A stretch of DNA of 64,000 nt from SAR92 bacterium MED-G29 (GTDB lineage Bacteria; Pseudomonadota; Gammaproteobacteria; Pseudomonadales; Porticoccaceae), in the NCBI GenBank assembly GCA_002457245.1, contig NTJY01000002.1:1-64000 (forward strand), read 5' to 3'. The number at the start of each line of letters is the position of its first letter. The first letter of the stretch is position 1. The position numbers were made by a program, and so were the translations under genes. Below are positions 19,554 to 27,626 of this stretch, in pieces. The notes under the pieces are model-generated. The model was not told the origin of the DNA, made no database searches, and saw only the letters and a program-made list of their open reading frames with translations.

Positions 19554-20764
19554 GTTTTTTTTATGTTCTGGACGCTGCCATAAGTCAGGGAGCGCCATAG
19601 CCATTCAAATGGGCCGACCCTAAAAGTTTTCATCCAGCGAACTGAAAATAATATTTGAAATACCCAAATACAAATGACCAGCAATAGTTGGTCTTTTCGT
19701 TCAAATGTTCCGAACTTTCCTAATCCCCAGCCATAAAAAATAAAGGTGCAGATAATCGTTTGAACTAAATAGTTTGTTAATGCTAGGCGGCCGACTTGAG
19801 ATAGATAGGATTTAACACGATTGAGAACTTTAAAACGGCAAAAAACAATAATTAAACAAATATATGCATATCCCATCATTAGACTTCCCCAGTAATTTTC
19901 TTGGTCAAACATCGCGCTAATGGGGAAGTTACTAAAAATATTGTAGTTCAATCGGTTAAGGATTAGAAAGACACCAAGAAGTGAGCAGAAAATCGCCTGC
20001 ATCAATAAAGATTTATTATTAAAGCGTTCCCCAAAAAAGTTTAATTTTATCATTGCCATACCTATCAGCATGAGAGCTAAAACTCTGCAATAGTAAAAAG
20101 TGCCAGAGAACAGCATCTCCGTTGCCATTTGTGTGCGGTAGCTCGTTTGCGCAATCCAATTAGATTGATTAGCGAATATCTCCTCTTCAATTGCCTCTGA
20201 AGATGGCACCCAGTCAGTTGCTAATTCTTGAATATCCGCCTGACTCATGTAGGGCATGGCTTCAGTCGCAGTATAGTAAACAGCAGCGTTAATCATTAGC
20301 AGAATAGAGGCAGTTATTAGCATAAATTTAGCTGTTTTATTACGAGCCGGATATGCCAGCATTCCCATCACGGCATACATAAATAAAATATCTCCATACC
20401 ATAGGCAGTAGAGATGCAATAATCCAATGCAAGCAAGAATAACCATACGACGATAATGCATTTTAAATGCATTTAGTCCTTTGGCTTCATTCCCTGAGGC
20501 TACCAAGAGAATACTTGCTCCAAAAAGAATAGAGAAAATAGTCATAAATTTTTGATCAGCAAAGATATGAGAAAAATAATAGATCGTTTTGTTTAGTCCT
20601 GAAAAATCACCGAAACTTAGTGGATTGCTATAGGCTGAACTAATCATAGAGAACGATTGAATATTCATGATAAGAATGCCCAGCAGAGCTGTGCCCCTTA
20701 TGACATCCAAATTAAGTTGTCGTTTTTTTTCTGGAGTATGGTTCGCGGTCGACTTATTTGGCAT
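19550..20764 (-). CDS. DUF418 family membrane protein (YeiB-like)
   Basis: This polytopic membrane protein has about 404 residues and roughly ten helices. The N-terminal LDVIRGTALLGILIMN and C-terminal region (LSQVGRLALTNYLVQT, then GPFEWLWRSLTYG) are diagnostic of DUF418/YeiB proteins, whose function is not established. I start it at the ATG at 20764 because an upstream TTG lacks support. It sits between ratA and bamE, where related genomes carry rnfH/ratB. Confidence 0.88.
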   Translation of the reverse strand: MPNKSTANHTPEKKRQLNLDVIRGTALLGILIMNIQSFSMISSAYSNPLSFGDFSGLNKTIYYFSHIFADQKFMTIFSILFGASILLVASGNEAKGLNAFKMHYRRMVILACIGLLHLYCLWYGDILFMYAVMGMLAYPARNKTAKFMLITASILLMINAAVYYTATEAMPYMSQADIQELATDWVPSSEAIEEEIFANQSNWIAQTSYRTQMATEMLFSGTFYYCRVLALMLIGMAMIKLNFFGERFNNKSLLMQAIFCSLLGVFLILNRLNYNIFSNFPISAMFDQENYWGSLMMGYAYICLIIVFCRFKVLNRVKSYLSQVGRLALTNYLVQTIICTFIFYGWGLGKFGTFERKDQLLLVICIWVFQILFSVRWMKTFRVGPFEWLWRSLTYGSVQNIKKT

Positions 20765-20837
20765 TATTTGTTTGAGGAGCAAAAGAAGAAGATTTGTAAC
20801 TGTAATGGGATGTTAATCAGAACTGAAATTTCAGTCT

Positions 20838-21188
20838 TTAGACATCAGTTTTTGAATTGTCGAGATAAAAATCACCCTCTACTTCTTTAAGCAGCCCTTG
20901 ATCATCAAAATGAACTGTCATACCTTTTTCAGAATAGACTCCTAAAGATGAGACTCGACGGTAAATATAATCCCAGCGTGTTTGGTCAAAGGTATCTGCA
21001 ATAAGGGGATTGCCGAGGACGAATCTAACCTGGGACTTGGTCATTCCAAGTTCAAGTTTGTCTACCATATCTTGCTCTATTAAGTTCCCTTGTTGGATAT
21101 CAACTTTGTGTACTCCTGGAAATTTAATCCAGCTGCATCCAGACGAGAGTAGGCTAAAAATTAGTAGGGTGAAGGTAATCGCTCGCAT
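20838..21188 (-). CDS. bamE: Outer-membrane assembly lipoprotein BamE (SmpA/OmlA)
   Basis: This small lipoprotein of the BAM complex supports outer-membrane protein insertion. A signal peptide with lipobox LSSGC gives a lipidated Cys near residue 18. The mature domain has the BamE hallmarks KLELGMTKSQVRFVLGNPL, FDQTRWDYIY and the VHFDDQGLL strand. Its 116 residues are typical. It is divergent from fur, as in Pseudomonas. Confidence 0.95.
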   Translation of the reverse strand: MRAITFTLLIFSLLSSGCSWIKFPGVHKVDIQQGNLIEQDMVDKLELGMTKSQVRFVLGNPLIADTFDQTRWDYIYRRVSSLGVYSEKGMTVHFDDQGLLKEVEGDFYLDNSKTDV

Positions 21189-21404
21189 GTATGGTCACCA
21201 AAAAATAATAAGTTGGAATAATAACAAAAACTTTAAATTAAGAAAGACTAAATTTAGCAACAACCAGGTTAACAGAGAAAACGCTATCTTCTATATTTTT
21301 CTCTTGTTTAAAAAATCCAGTAATACTCTGATTTAACCAAATTAGCTCTGTTGTACAAAACATCAGATCTTTTATCCTAACATCAGAATCAGTATTCAAA
21401 AGGG

Positions 21405-21432
21405 TTGAAGTGAGTCAGATATAAGTTAGAAT
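21405..21432 (+). promoter_or_regulatory. Candidate sigma70 promoter of fur
   Basis: TTGAAG and TAGAAT with a 16-bp spacer lie about 45 bp upstream of the fur ATG within the 286-bp bamE-fur gap. The identical pair of hexamers and spacer length occurs before the candidate small RNA at 27373-27495. Confidence 0.5.
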
Positions 21433-21474
21433 AAAAACCTGACAGTCTGTGTGGTTAATTAATAAGAGAGAATA

Positions 21475-21879
21475 ATGAATCAAAAAGATCAAGAGCTAAA
21501 AAAGGCTGGTTTAAAGGTCACGTTGCCACGCATAAAGATTTTACAAATTTTGGAGCGGACACCAGACTGGCATATGACAGCTGAAGATATCTATCAAGCC
21601 TTGAGGGATGCAGAGGAAGATGTTGGTATAGCAACGGTATATCGAGTACTGACACAATTTGAAGCTGCGGGTTTAATTACGCGGCATAGCTTTGATAATG
21701 GTCCAGCTGTTTATGAGCTTGATAGAGGCGATGGACATGACCATATGGTTTGTACTGAGACGGGTAAAGTGGTTGAGTTTCAAAACGAGCAAATCCACAA
21801 TCTTCAAGCTCAAATAGCTAAAGAAAATGGATTTAAGGTGGTTGGTCATAGCCTTGTTCTTTATGTGAAACCACTCTAG
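21475..21879 (+). CDS. fur: Ferric uptake regulator Fur
   Basis: This Fe2+-dependent repressor of iron acquisition has 134 residues: a winged-helix DNA-binding half (KVTLPRIKIL ... DVGIATVYRVLTQFEAAGL) and a dimerisation half with the metal site GDGHDHMVC. It has only one Cys at the CxxC position and lacks the C-terminal Cys/His-rich tail of E. coli Fur, which matches the Pseudomonas-type protein in length and form. It is divergent from bamE. Confidence 0.96.
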   Translation: MNQKDQELKKAGLKVTLPRIKILQILERTPDWHMTAEDIYQALRDAEEDVGIATVYRVLTQFEAAGLITRHSFDNGPAVYELDRGDGHDHMVCTETGKVVEFQNEQIHNLQAQIAKENGFKVVGHSLVLYVKPL

Positions 21880-21933
21880 GATTCTAATTTCAAATAAAGC
21901 GTCCTTTGTTGAAACATCATTCAAAGTCAATAC

Positions 21934-23319
21934 ATGTCTACTTTACAAAAGATAGAAAATTTCTTAAATACATGGGCAGACCTCATGTGGAGCACTCCCC
22001 TAGTCGTATTATTGGTAGGGGGAGGCTTATTTTTCATGATTTATTCACGTTTAAGGCCTTATCGTTACTTTGGGCATGCTTTAGATTTACTTAGGGGAAA
22101 GTACAGCGACGCTCAAGATCCTGGACACATACCCCATTCACATGCTTTATCAACAGCTCTCTCTGGAACACTAGGTTTAGGAAACATTGCTGGTGTGGCT
22201 ATTGCTATTACGATTGGTGGCCCAGGAGCGATTTTTTGGATGTGGGTTACTGCTATTGTTGGTATATCGACCAAATTTTTTACTGCATCTCTAGCTGTAA
22301 TGTTCCGTGGGAAAGACTCGGATGGAGTGCTTCAAGGCGGCCCTATGTACGTAATTACAGAGGGTATGGGTCGGCGTTGGTACCCTTTAGCTGTTCTGTT
22401 TTCTTTGGCATGTGTTATCGGCGCGCTGCCGATCTTCCAGGCTAATCAGTTCATTCAATTGCTTCGAGATGTAATAGCTCTTCCAATGGGTTTAGCTACA
22501 ATTGATAGTCACTTTATTTTTGATCTTGGTGCCAGTTCGGTGGTTGCGATTCTTGTAGGTCTTGTTATAGCTGGAAAAATAGAGCGTATTGGACAATTGA
22601 CTGTGAGATTAGTCCCCTCAATGGTTGTGCTCTACTTATATATCACTATCTCAGTACTATATAATTTTGCTTCAGATATCCCGTCAATATTCTTACTGAT
22701 TATCAAAGATGCATTTACAGGCGAGGCTGTTGCTGGTGGTTCATTAGCGACGGTTATTCTTATTGGTGTTCGACGCGGCGCTTTTTCAAATGAAGCCGGG
22801 ATTGGAACTGAGTCCATGGCGCATGGTGCAGCCAAGACTCAGGAGCCAGTAAGAGAAGGTATTGTTGCGATGGTTGGTCCTGTTATAGATACTTTGCTAG
22901 TTTGCACATGTACAGCCTTGATGATATTACTTACAGGAGTTTGGCAAAGTGCTGAGGGCGCGGAAGGAGTGACGCTTACAGTACGAGCTGTCGAAAAAGT
23001 CTTTCCAATATTGGGACCTTATTTTCTGTTGATCATGGTCGGACTATTGAGTTTCAGCACCATGGTGACAATGTGGTTTTATGGGGCCAAGTGCACAAGC
23101 TTTCTCATAGGGGCTAATCGACAGCACTATTACACTCCGGTCTACTTAGTACTTCTTTTAGTGGGTTCAGTAGTTTCACTGGACGTAGTAAACGGGTTGA
23201 TTCTTGCTACTTATGCGACTATGGCGATTCCAACGATGATATCAGCGCTATATCTCGCGCCAAAGGTGAACAAGGCAGCTGATATCTATTTTTCAAAGCT
23301 AAAGAAAGAATTACTTTAA
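21934..23319 (+). CDS. Alanine/glycine:sodium symporter (AGCS family), copy 1
   Basis: This 461-residue, ~11-helix Na+-coupled transporter has the AGCS hallmarks: ALSGTLGLGNIAGVAIAI followed by GGPGAIFWMW, GGPMYVI, and GVRRGAFSNEAGIGTESMAHGAA. Family members take up D/L-alanine or glycine. A second copy with clearly different sequence is at 49742-51169. Its last 9 bp overlap the convergent gpx gene. Confidence 0.93.
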   Translation: MSTLQKIENFLNTWADLMWSTPLVVLLVGGGLFFMIYSRLRPYRYFGHALDLLRGKYSDAQDPGHIPHSHALSTALSGTLGLGNIAGVAIAITIGGPGAIFWMWVTAIVGISTKFFTASLAVMFRGKDSDGVLQGGPMYVITEGMGRRWYPLAVLFSLACVIGALPIFQANQFIQLLRDVIALPMGLATIDSHFIFDLGASSVVAILVGLVIAGKIERIGQLTVRLVPSMVVLYLYITISVLYNFASDIPSIFLLIIKDAFTGEAVAGGSLATVILIGVRRGAFSNEAGIGTESMAHGAAKTQEPVREGIVAMVGPVIDTLLVCTCTALMILLTGVWQSAEGAEGVTLTVRAVEKVFPILGPYFLLIMVGLLSFSTMVTMWFYGAKCTSFLIGANRQHYYTPVYLVLLLVGSVVSLDVVNGLILATYATMAIPTMISALYLAPKVNKAADIYFSKLKKELL

Positions 23320-23802
23320 GATAAGACTCTCTATATGTGATGCAATTGCTTCTGGTTTGGTTGCAGGGGAGAAGCGTTTTACAACTCTGCCTTCGCGATC
23401 AATCAAAAATTTAGTGAAATTCCACTTAATACTATTTGTAATCAAGCCTTTTGCCTCTCCTTTTAGGAACTTAAACATAGGGTGCTCATTGGCGCCATTA
23501 ACTTCTACTTTCCCCATTATCGGGAAAGATAGGCCATAATTAAGATGACAAAATTCTTGGATTTTAGCGTGGCTACCTGGCTCTTGCGCACCGAATTGAT
23601 TGCAGGGAACAGCAATGATACTAAAGCCTTTATCATAGTATTGGGTATGTAACTTTTGAAGACCTTCATATTGGGGTGTGAAGCCACACTGACTTGCAGT
23701 ATTGACAACTAATATCACATTTCCTTTAAAGTCTGATAATGGTTTTTCTTCTCCATTACCGATTGGTAAAGTAAAGTCATACAATGATTCCGAGAAAGTC
23801 AT
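23311..23802 (-). CDS. Glutathione peroxidase-family (thiol) peroxidase, Cys type
   Basis: This 163-residue GPx/BtuE-type peroxidase reduces hydroperoxides using thiols. The peroxidatic Cys lies in NTASQCGFTPQYEGLQ, followed by the PCNQFGAQEPG motif and WNFTKFL, so the catalytic Cys-Gln-Trp-Asn set is complete; it uses Cys rather than selenocysteine. The frame extends 42 codons upstream into panB, but the ATG at 23802 gives the standard N-terminus (LYDFTLPIGNG) and leaves a 34-bp gap after panB. Confidence 0.93.
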   Translation of the reverse strand: MTFSESLYDFTLPIGNGEEKPLSDFKGNVILVVNTASQCGFTPQYEGLQKLHTQYYDKGFSIIAVPCNQFGAQEPGSHAKIQEFCHLNYGLSFPIMGKVEVNGANEHPMFKFLKGEAKGLITNSIKWNFTKFLIDREGRVVKRFSPATKPEAIASHIESLILK

Positions 23803-23836
23803 AAGCTCAAACCTTGGGCTGTCGAGTAATTTTATC

Positions 23837-24628
23837 TTATTTGAAACAGTTATCTGGACCAGGGAAAAGCCCATTACGGACCTCATTTCCAAATAAAGTA
23901 ATGGCTTCTTGGACACTATTAGTCTCATTTAGGAAATTTTTTGCAAATTTTGGCAATCTGTCTGAAAGTCCAAGCATGTCATATGAGACTAGAACTTGCC
24001 CATCCGTATCAGGACCGGCACCAATACCGATAACAGGGATACTTAAAGCACTTGTTAAGTCAGCACCAAGACGAGATGGCACACATTCCACTACTAGCAG
24101 ATCTGCCCCAGCATCTTGTAAAATTAAGGCATCTTTCACCATTTTCTCGGCATCACTTTTATCTTTTCCTTGCACTTTATTCCCACCAAGTTTGTTCACA
24201 GATTGAGGTGTGAGTCCTACATGGCCACAAACTGGGATACCGCACTGGCTCAGCTTATAAACTGATTCAGCCAGCCATTCTCCTCCTTCAACTTTTATCA
24301 TCTGAGCACCAGCTTGCATGAGTATGGCGGCGTTTTGAAGAGTGTCTTTCACAGTAGAATAAGACATAAAAGGCATATCACAGACCAGCAATGAGTTTTC
24401 ATTGCCTCTACTTACGGCATTCATATGATAGGCCATTTCTTCAATTGTGACAGGAATAGTAGTGCTGCGGCCCTGAAAAACATTTCCCAACGAGTCGCCG
24501 ACCAGAGATACCTCTATATTGGCGTTCGATACAATCTTTGAGAAGGCGTAGTCATAGGTTGTTACGACTGCGAATTTATCATTGTTATCCTTCATCGCTT
24601 TTAAAATATGAGTCGAAATTTTTTTCAT
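23837..24628 (-). CDS. panB: 3-methyl-2-oxobutanoate hydroxymethyltransferase
   Basis: It makes ketopantoate from 2-oxoisovalerate and methylenetetrahydrofolate, the first step of pantothenate synthesis. The 263-residue sequence has VTTYDYAFSKIV, the metal site VGDSLGNVFQG, the block MIKVEGGEWLA and CGHVGLTPQSVNKLGG. It is last in the pcnB-folK-dNK-panB run. The partner panC, normally next, is not here: the following gene is gpx. Confidence 0.97.
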   Translation of the reverse strand: MKKISTHILKAMKDNNDKFAVVTTYDYAFSKIVSNANIEVSLVGDSLGNVFQGRSTTIPVTIEEMAYHMNAVSRGNENSLLVCDMPFMSYSTVKDTLQNAAILMQAGAQMIKVEGGEWLAESVYKLSQCGIPVCGHVGLTPQSVNKLGGNKVQGKDKSDAEKMVKDALILQDAGADLLVVECVPSRLGADLTSALSIPVIGIGAGPDTDGQVLVSYDMLGLSDRLPKFAKNFLNETNSVQEAITLFGNEVRNGLFPGPDNCFK

Positions 24629-24687
24629 AACTGTTATTTAATCCCAATTTAAAAATATGTTAGAAGTTATACAAGTCTGAATTAGCT

Positions 24688-25404
24688 TCAAGCGGAGGAT
24701 GCGGTTAGTTTCTTCTCAATTGGTTGAGGATTGTAATAATGACGACCACTCTGCGTTTGCAAAATATATTTCACAAGATTTATATAGTCACTTTCGTTAG
24801 TTGCCAAGTTGATAATGGAGGTGTTGACTATTAACAAAGGAGTATCATCGTAGTGGTAGAAAAATTGAGTGTATGCATCATTAAGTTGTTGCAAATAGGA
24901 CTCTTCGACTGGTTTCTCAATTTCGTTACCACGACGCTGCAATCTTTCAAATAGAGTTGCAGTTGGTGCTTGAAGATAAATCACTAAATCTGGTCTTGGT
25001 AGGTCTGTAATTATTTTCTCATAAACAGTTTGATACAGCCGGTATTCATCATCCTCTAACGTTACTCGAGCAAAAAGTGGATCTTTATCAATTAAGAAAT
25101 CTGATATTTGCACCTGTTGAAAAATATCGCCTTGTCTCAGATTTTGTAGTTTCTGAATTCTCTGAAATAAGAAGTGCAATTGAACAGGCAGAGCGTGAGT
25201 CCGCCGATCTCGATAGAATCTTTCTAAAAACGGATTTGTTTCGGGCTCTTCTAGTAAAACATCATAATTAAAGGACTTTGCTAAACGCTTCGCTAGAGTG
25301 GTTTTCCCGACTCCAATTGGACCTTCGACAGCAATATAGCTTGGAAAAGAGATTTTGGAGCGCTCTAGATCCAAATTTATCAATAGATTATCGTTCATCT
25401 TCAT
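24688..25404 (-). CDS. Deoxynucleoside kinase (dAK/dGK-like)
   Basis: This P-loop kinase of about 238 residues belongs to the deoxynucleoside/thymidine kinase 2 family, which salvages deoxyribonucleosides to monophosphates. It has YIAVEGPIGVGKTTLAKRLA (Walker A), LLEEPETNPFLERFY after it, the SDFLIDKDPLFARVTL substrate-site region and LQRRGNEIEKPV as the lid region. Substrate preference cannot be read directly. Start codons GTG 25407, ATG 25404 and ATG 25398 are all possible; ATG 25404 has AGGTG just upstream. It is inserted between folK and panB with tight spacing, implying co-transcription. Confidence 0.87.
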   Translation of the reverse strand: MKMNDNLLINLDLERSKISFPSYIAVEGPIGVGKTTLAKRLAKSFNYDVLLEEPETNPFLERFYRDRRTHALPVQLHFLFQRIQKLQNLRQGDIFQQVQISDFLIDKDPLFARVTLEDDEYRLYQTVYEKIITDLPRPDLVIYLQAPTATLFERLQRRGNEIEKPVEESYLQQLNDAYTQFFYHYDDTPLLIVNTSIINLATNESDYINLVKYILQTQSGRHYYNPQPIEKKLTASSA

Positions 25405-25409
25405 CACAC

Positions 25410-25916
25410 CTAAACAATTGGTCCTCTCAATCGCTTAACAATACCTTGATCTGTGCATTTTTCCAATAGAGCGGCTGATGATTGCCCACTTAAAGGCTGA
25501 AAGTTTGGATCAATCTCAAGTAGAGGCCTTAAAACAAATGCTCTGTTTTCCATTTCTAAATGGGGAACTGTCAGGTACTCGGTTCTTATTGTCTGATCTC
25601 CAAATGTTAGGATATCAAGATCGAGTGTTCTAGGACCCCAGCGATACTTTCTCTCACGACCATTATTATTTTCGATTTCTTGGAGGTATCTTAGTAGGGT
25701 TATTGCATCAAGGTCTGTTTTTATTTTAACGACTGCGTTGATATAATCGGGCTGATCTTTTGGTCCGATAGGGCTTGATTGATAAAAAGAAGAAATTTTC
25801 TCCAACGAAATTTTCGGATGAACAGAGATAGCGTCTACAGCAATTTCTAACTGTTCTTTCGGACTGCTCGACGCTCTGGCTATATTACTTCCAAGACCGA
25901 TGTATGAAATTACCAT
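25410..25916 (-). CDS. folK: 2-amino-4-hydroxy-6-hydroxymethyldihydropteridine pyrophosphokinase
   Basis: It transfers pyrophosphate from ATP to hydroxymethyldihydropterin in folate synthesis. The 168-residue protein has the N-terminal YIGLGSNI, the signature GRERKYRWGPRTLDLDIL and VPHLEMENRAFVLRPLLEI. It lies 5 bp after pcnB on the same transcript; its stop is 5 bp from the next gene's ATG. This pcnB-folK pair is conserved in gammaproteobacteria. Confidence 0.97.
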   Translation of the reverse strand: MVISYIGLGSNIARASSSPKEQLEIAVDAISVHPKISLEKISSFYQSSPIGPKDQPDYINAVVKIKTDLDAITLLRYLQEIENNNGRERKYRWGPRTLDLDILTFGDQTIRTEYLTVPHLEMENRAFVLRPLLEIDPNFQPLSGQSSAALLEKCTDQGIVKRLRGPIV

Positions 25917-25921
25917 AAGTT

Positions 25922-27271
25922 TTATTTAGCGTTTTTGGTTTTAGATTTTCTATTTTTGACGATTCTCTTACTAGTTTTACTAACATTTTGAGACATTTTT
26001 TCCCTCCCCTCAATGCTTGCTTCCTGATAAAGAGTCCACCACTCCCCAAGATTATCAAGATTTTCTCCAGCTTGTTCGCGTAATAAAATAAAATCATAGC
26101 CTGCACGAAACCGTCGATGGAGAGATAGTCTTTCTGCACGTTTACCGCCCCGTCTAGGCATTTGGAGTTGCAAATCCCAGATTTCCCTCATCGGAATAGT
26201 AAAGCGTTTAGGTATCGCTGTTATTGAAATCTGCCTTGAGATGACCTCACTTGCAGCTTTGTTCAAAGAATAACTTGGAGAGTTACCTTTCTCTTTAAAA
26301 GCCTCTGTAAGTTTTACCAGTGAGGGCCATAGTAAAGCAGCGTAAATAAATGCCGGAGTTACTCGCTGACTCGATTTGATTCTGTTATCGGTATTTAAAA
26401 AGGCTTGCTCAAACAGGGAGTCCGCATTAATTGATTTATTTCGGACTAAATTTTTTGCTTGAGGTACCAAGTACTCGAACAAGCCATATTCTTTTAATAA
26501 TTTGTAGCTTGATAAACCCTCTCCGCTCATAAATAGTTTTAGGGATTCATCAAAGAGTCGCGGTGAAGATATATATCTTAGATCGGAGCTTAACTTACGT
26601 ATCGGTTTTGCTGTTCCAGTTTCAATAGTGAAATCTAATTTTGCTGAAAATCTAATTACCCTCAGCAATCTTACGGGATCCTCAGAGTAGCGAGTTGACG
26701 CATTACCAATGATTCGTATCACACGATTTTTAATATCCTTCATACCATCAGCAAAATCATAAATTATTTCTTCTGAAGGATCATAATAAAGAGCATTCAC
26801 AGTTAGGTCTCTTCGAGCTGCGTCCTCCTCCAAGGTTCCAAACACGTTATCGCGCGTAAGTAACCCACTATTAGTTTTTTGTCTAGAGTCAGTATTTTTT
26901 GGTTGTTCATCTGAGTTTGATTTTTCATTGGAGCGAAATGTTGTAACTTCAATAACTTCTCGACTAAATTGAACATGGACAATTTGAAAGCGACGTCCAA
27001 TAATTCGCGAGCGGCGGAACAATGCTTTTACTTCTGAGGGTAGTGCATTAGTCGCTACATCGAAATCTTTGGGACTAAGGCCTAATAGAAGATCTCGAAC
27101 AGAGCCACCGACAATGTAGGCCTCATAGCCAGCTTTTTGAAGAGTTTGCACAACTTTGATTGCGTCTCTACTGACAAGTGAGAAGCTGAGGGAGTGGTTT
27201 TCTCTTGACACTACAGTGGGATTGGACTGCGTTTTTGATTTATTAAAAAAAGTACTCATGCGTTCTAGCAT
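25922..27271 (-). CDS. pcnB: Poly(A) polymerase I
   Basis: This class II nucleotidyltransferase adds 3' A-tails that promote RNA decay. The catalytic core is IVGGSVRDLLLGLSPKDFDV (about residues 52-75), followed by RRSRIIGRRFQIVHV and AARRDLTVNALYYD. A basic arginine/lysine-rich C-terminal tail (KTSKRIVKNRKSKTKNAK) is typical of PcnB and argues against a CCA-adding enzyme. The 449-residue length and the position before folK support PcnB. The upstream gap holds the candidate small RNA at 27373-27495. Confidence 0.94.
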   Translation of the reverse strand: MLERMSTFFNKSKTQSNPTVVSRENHSLSFSLVSRDAIKVVQTLQKAGYEAYIVGGSVRDLLLGLSPKDFDVATNALPSEVKALFRRSRIIGRRFQIVHVQFSREVIEVTTFRSNEKSNSDEQPKNTDSRQKTNSGLLTRDNVFGTLEEDAARRDLTVNALYYDPSEEIIYDFADGMKDIKNRVIRIIGNASTRYSEDPVRLLRVIRFSAKLDFTIETGTAKPIRKLSSDLRYISSPRLFDESLKLFMSGEGLSSYKLLKEYGLFEYLVPQAKNLVRNKSINADSLFEQAFLNTDNRIKSSQRVTPAFIYAALLWPSLVKLTEAFKEKGNSPSYSLNKAASEVISRQISITAIPKRFTIPMREIWDLQLQMPRRGGKRAERLSLHRRFRAGYDFILLREQAGENLDNLGEWWTLYQEASIEGREKMSQNVSKTSKRIVKNRKSKTKNAK

Positions 27272-27372
27272 TTATGACTGACCACTGACTGAGAGAGCCT
27301 GCATATTATCAGATGCCAAAGTCATTGGCGGCATTTATTGATCGTATCTTGATTTTCTCATAGGCCAGATGC

Positions 27373-27401
27373 AAAAGGGAGCTGTCGTGAGACAACCCCC
27401 C
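27373..27401 (-). terminator. Rho-independent terminator upstream of pcnB
   Basis: On the minus strand, GGGGGGTTGTC pairs with GACAGCTCCCT across the 4-nt loop TCAC, a continuous stem of about 11 bp including three G-U pairs. It runs into a short T-run (TTTT). It lies about 100 bp before the pcnB start and would end a short transcript begun near 27495. Confidence 0.7.
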
Positions 27402-27495
27402 AAATGAGTTCTCAGGGTCTTAGACCCTTTAAACCCTTTCGCAATCCAACATTATTATTATTTATTGTTATTATTAACCACACAAAAACCATGGT
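27373..27495 (-). ncRNA. Candidate Hfq-binding small RNA (CrcZ-like position), about 120 nt
   Basis: This is part of the 355-bp gap 27272-27626, the only gap over 300 bp in the window. On the minus strand a promoter (TTGAAG-16-TAGAAT) is followed by AATAATAACAATAAATAAT and further AAT repeats (27448-27476). A small hairpin (GGGTC-TAA-GACCC, 27415-27427) and a strong terminator (27373-27401) come next. Repeated AAN triplets are the type of sequence bound by the distal face of Hfq and by Hfq/Crc. In Pseudomonas the Hfq/Crc-sequestering RNA CrcZ is encoded immediately upstream of pcnB after cbrAB. No ribosome-binding site or plausible open frame is seen. CrcZ equivalence is inference; the ends are estimated. 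Confidence 0.55.
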
Positions 27496-27499
27496 TTTT
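27484..27499. repeat. 16-bp perfect palindrome at the small-RNA start
   Basis: AAAAACCATGGTTTTT is a perfect palindrome overlapping the predicted transcription start at about 27495. It could be an operator or a 5' hairpin of the transcript. Confidence 0.5.
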
Positions 27500-27501
27500 C
27501 C

Positions 27502-27529
27502 ATTCTAAACGATAAATTATCTTCTTCAA
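27502..27529 (-). promoter_or_regulatory. Sigma70-type promoter for the candidate small RNA
   Basis: On the minus strand TTGAAG (27529-27524) and TAGAAT (27507-27502) are 16 bp apart, predicting initiation near 27495. It lies about 100 bp downstream of the gluQ stop, so it is not the gluQ promoter. It has no sigma54-type GG/GC signature of the kind that drives crcZ in Pseudomonas. Confidence 0.5.
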
Positions 27530-27626
27530 GCTTTTATCTCTTTTTATGCTAACTAGAGCTAGCTTCGAATATGAAATATCTTAATTCGCAAGTTGCTGCC
27601 TTGAAATTTTTAGGTTAATCCTGAGA

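Noticed and set aside
21010..21336. 108-codon plus-strand frame opposite bamE
   Set aside because: Antisense to a clear lipoprotein gene and continuing into the promoter region; no recognisable protein features.
23803..23928. 42-codon N-terminal extension of the glutathione peroxidase gene
   Set aside because: It overlaps the panB coding end and precedes the usual GPx N-terminus; not a signal peptide.
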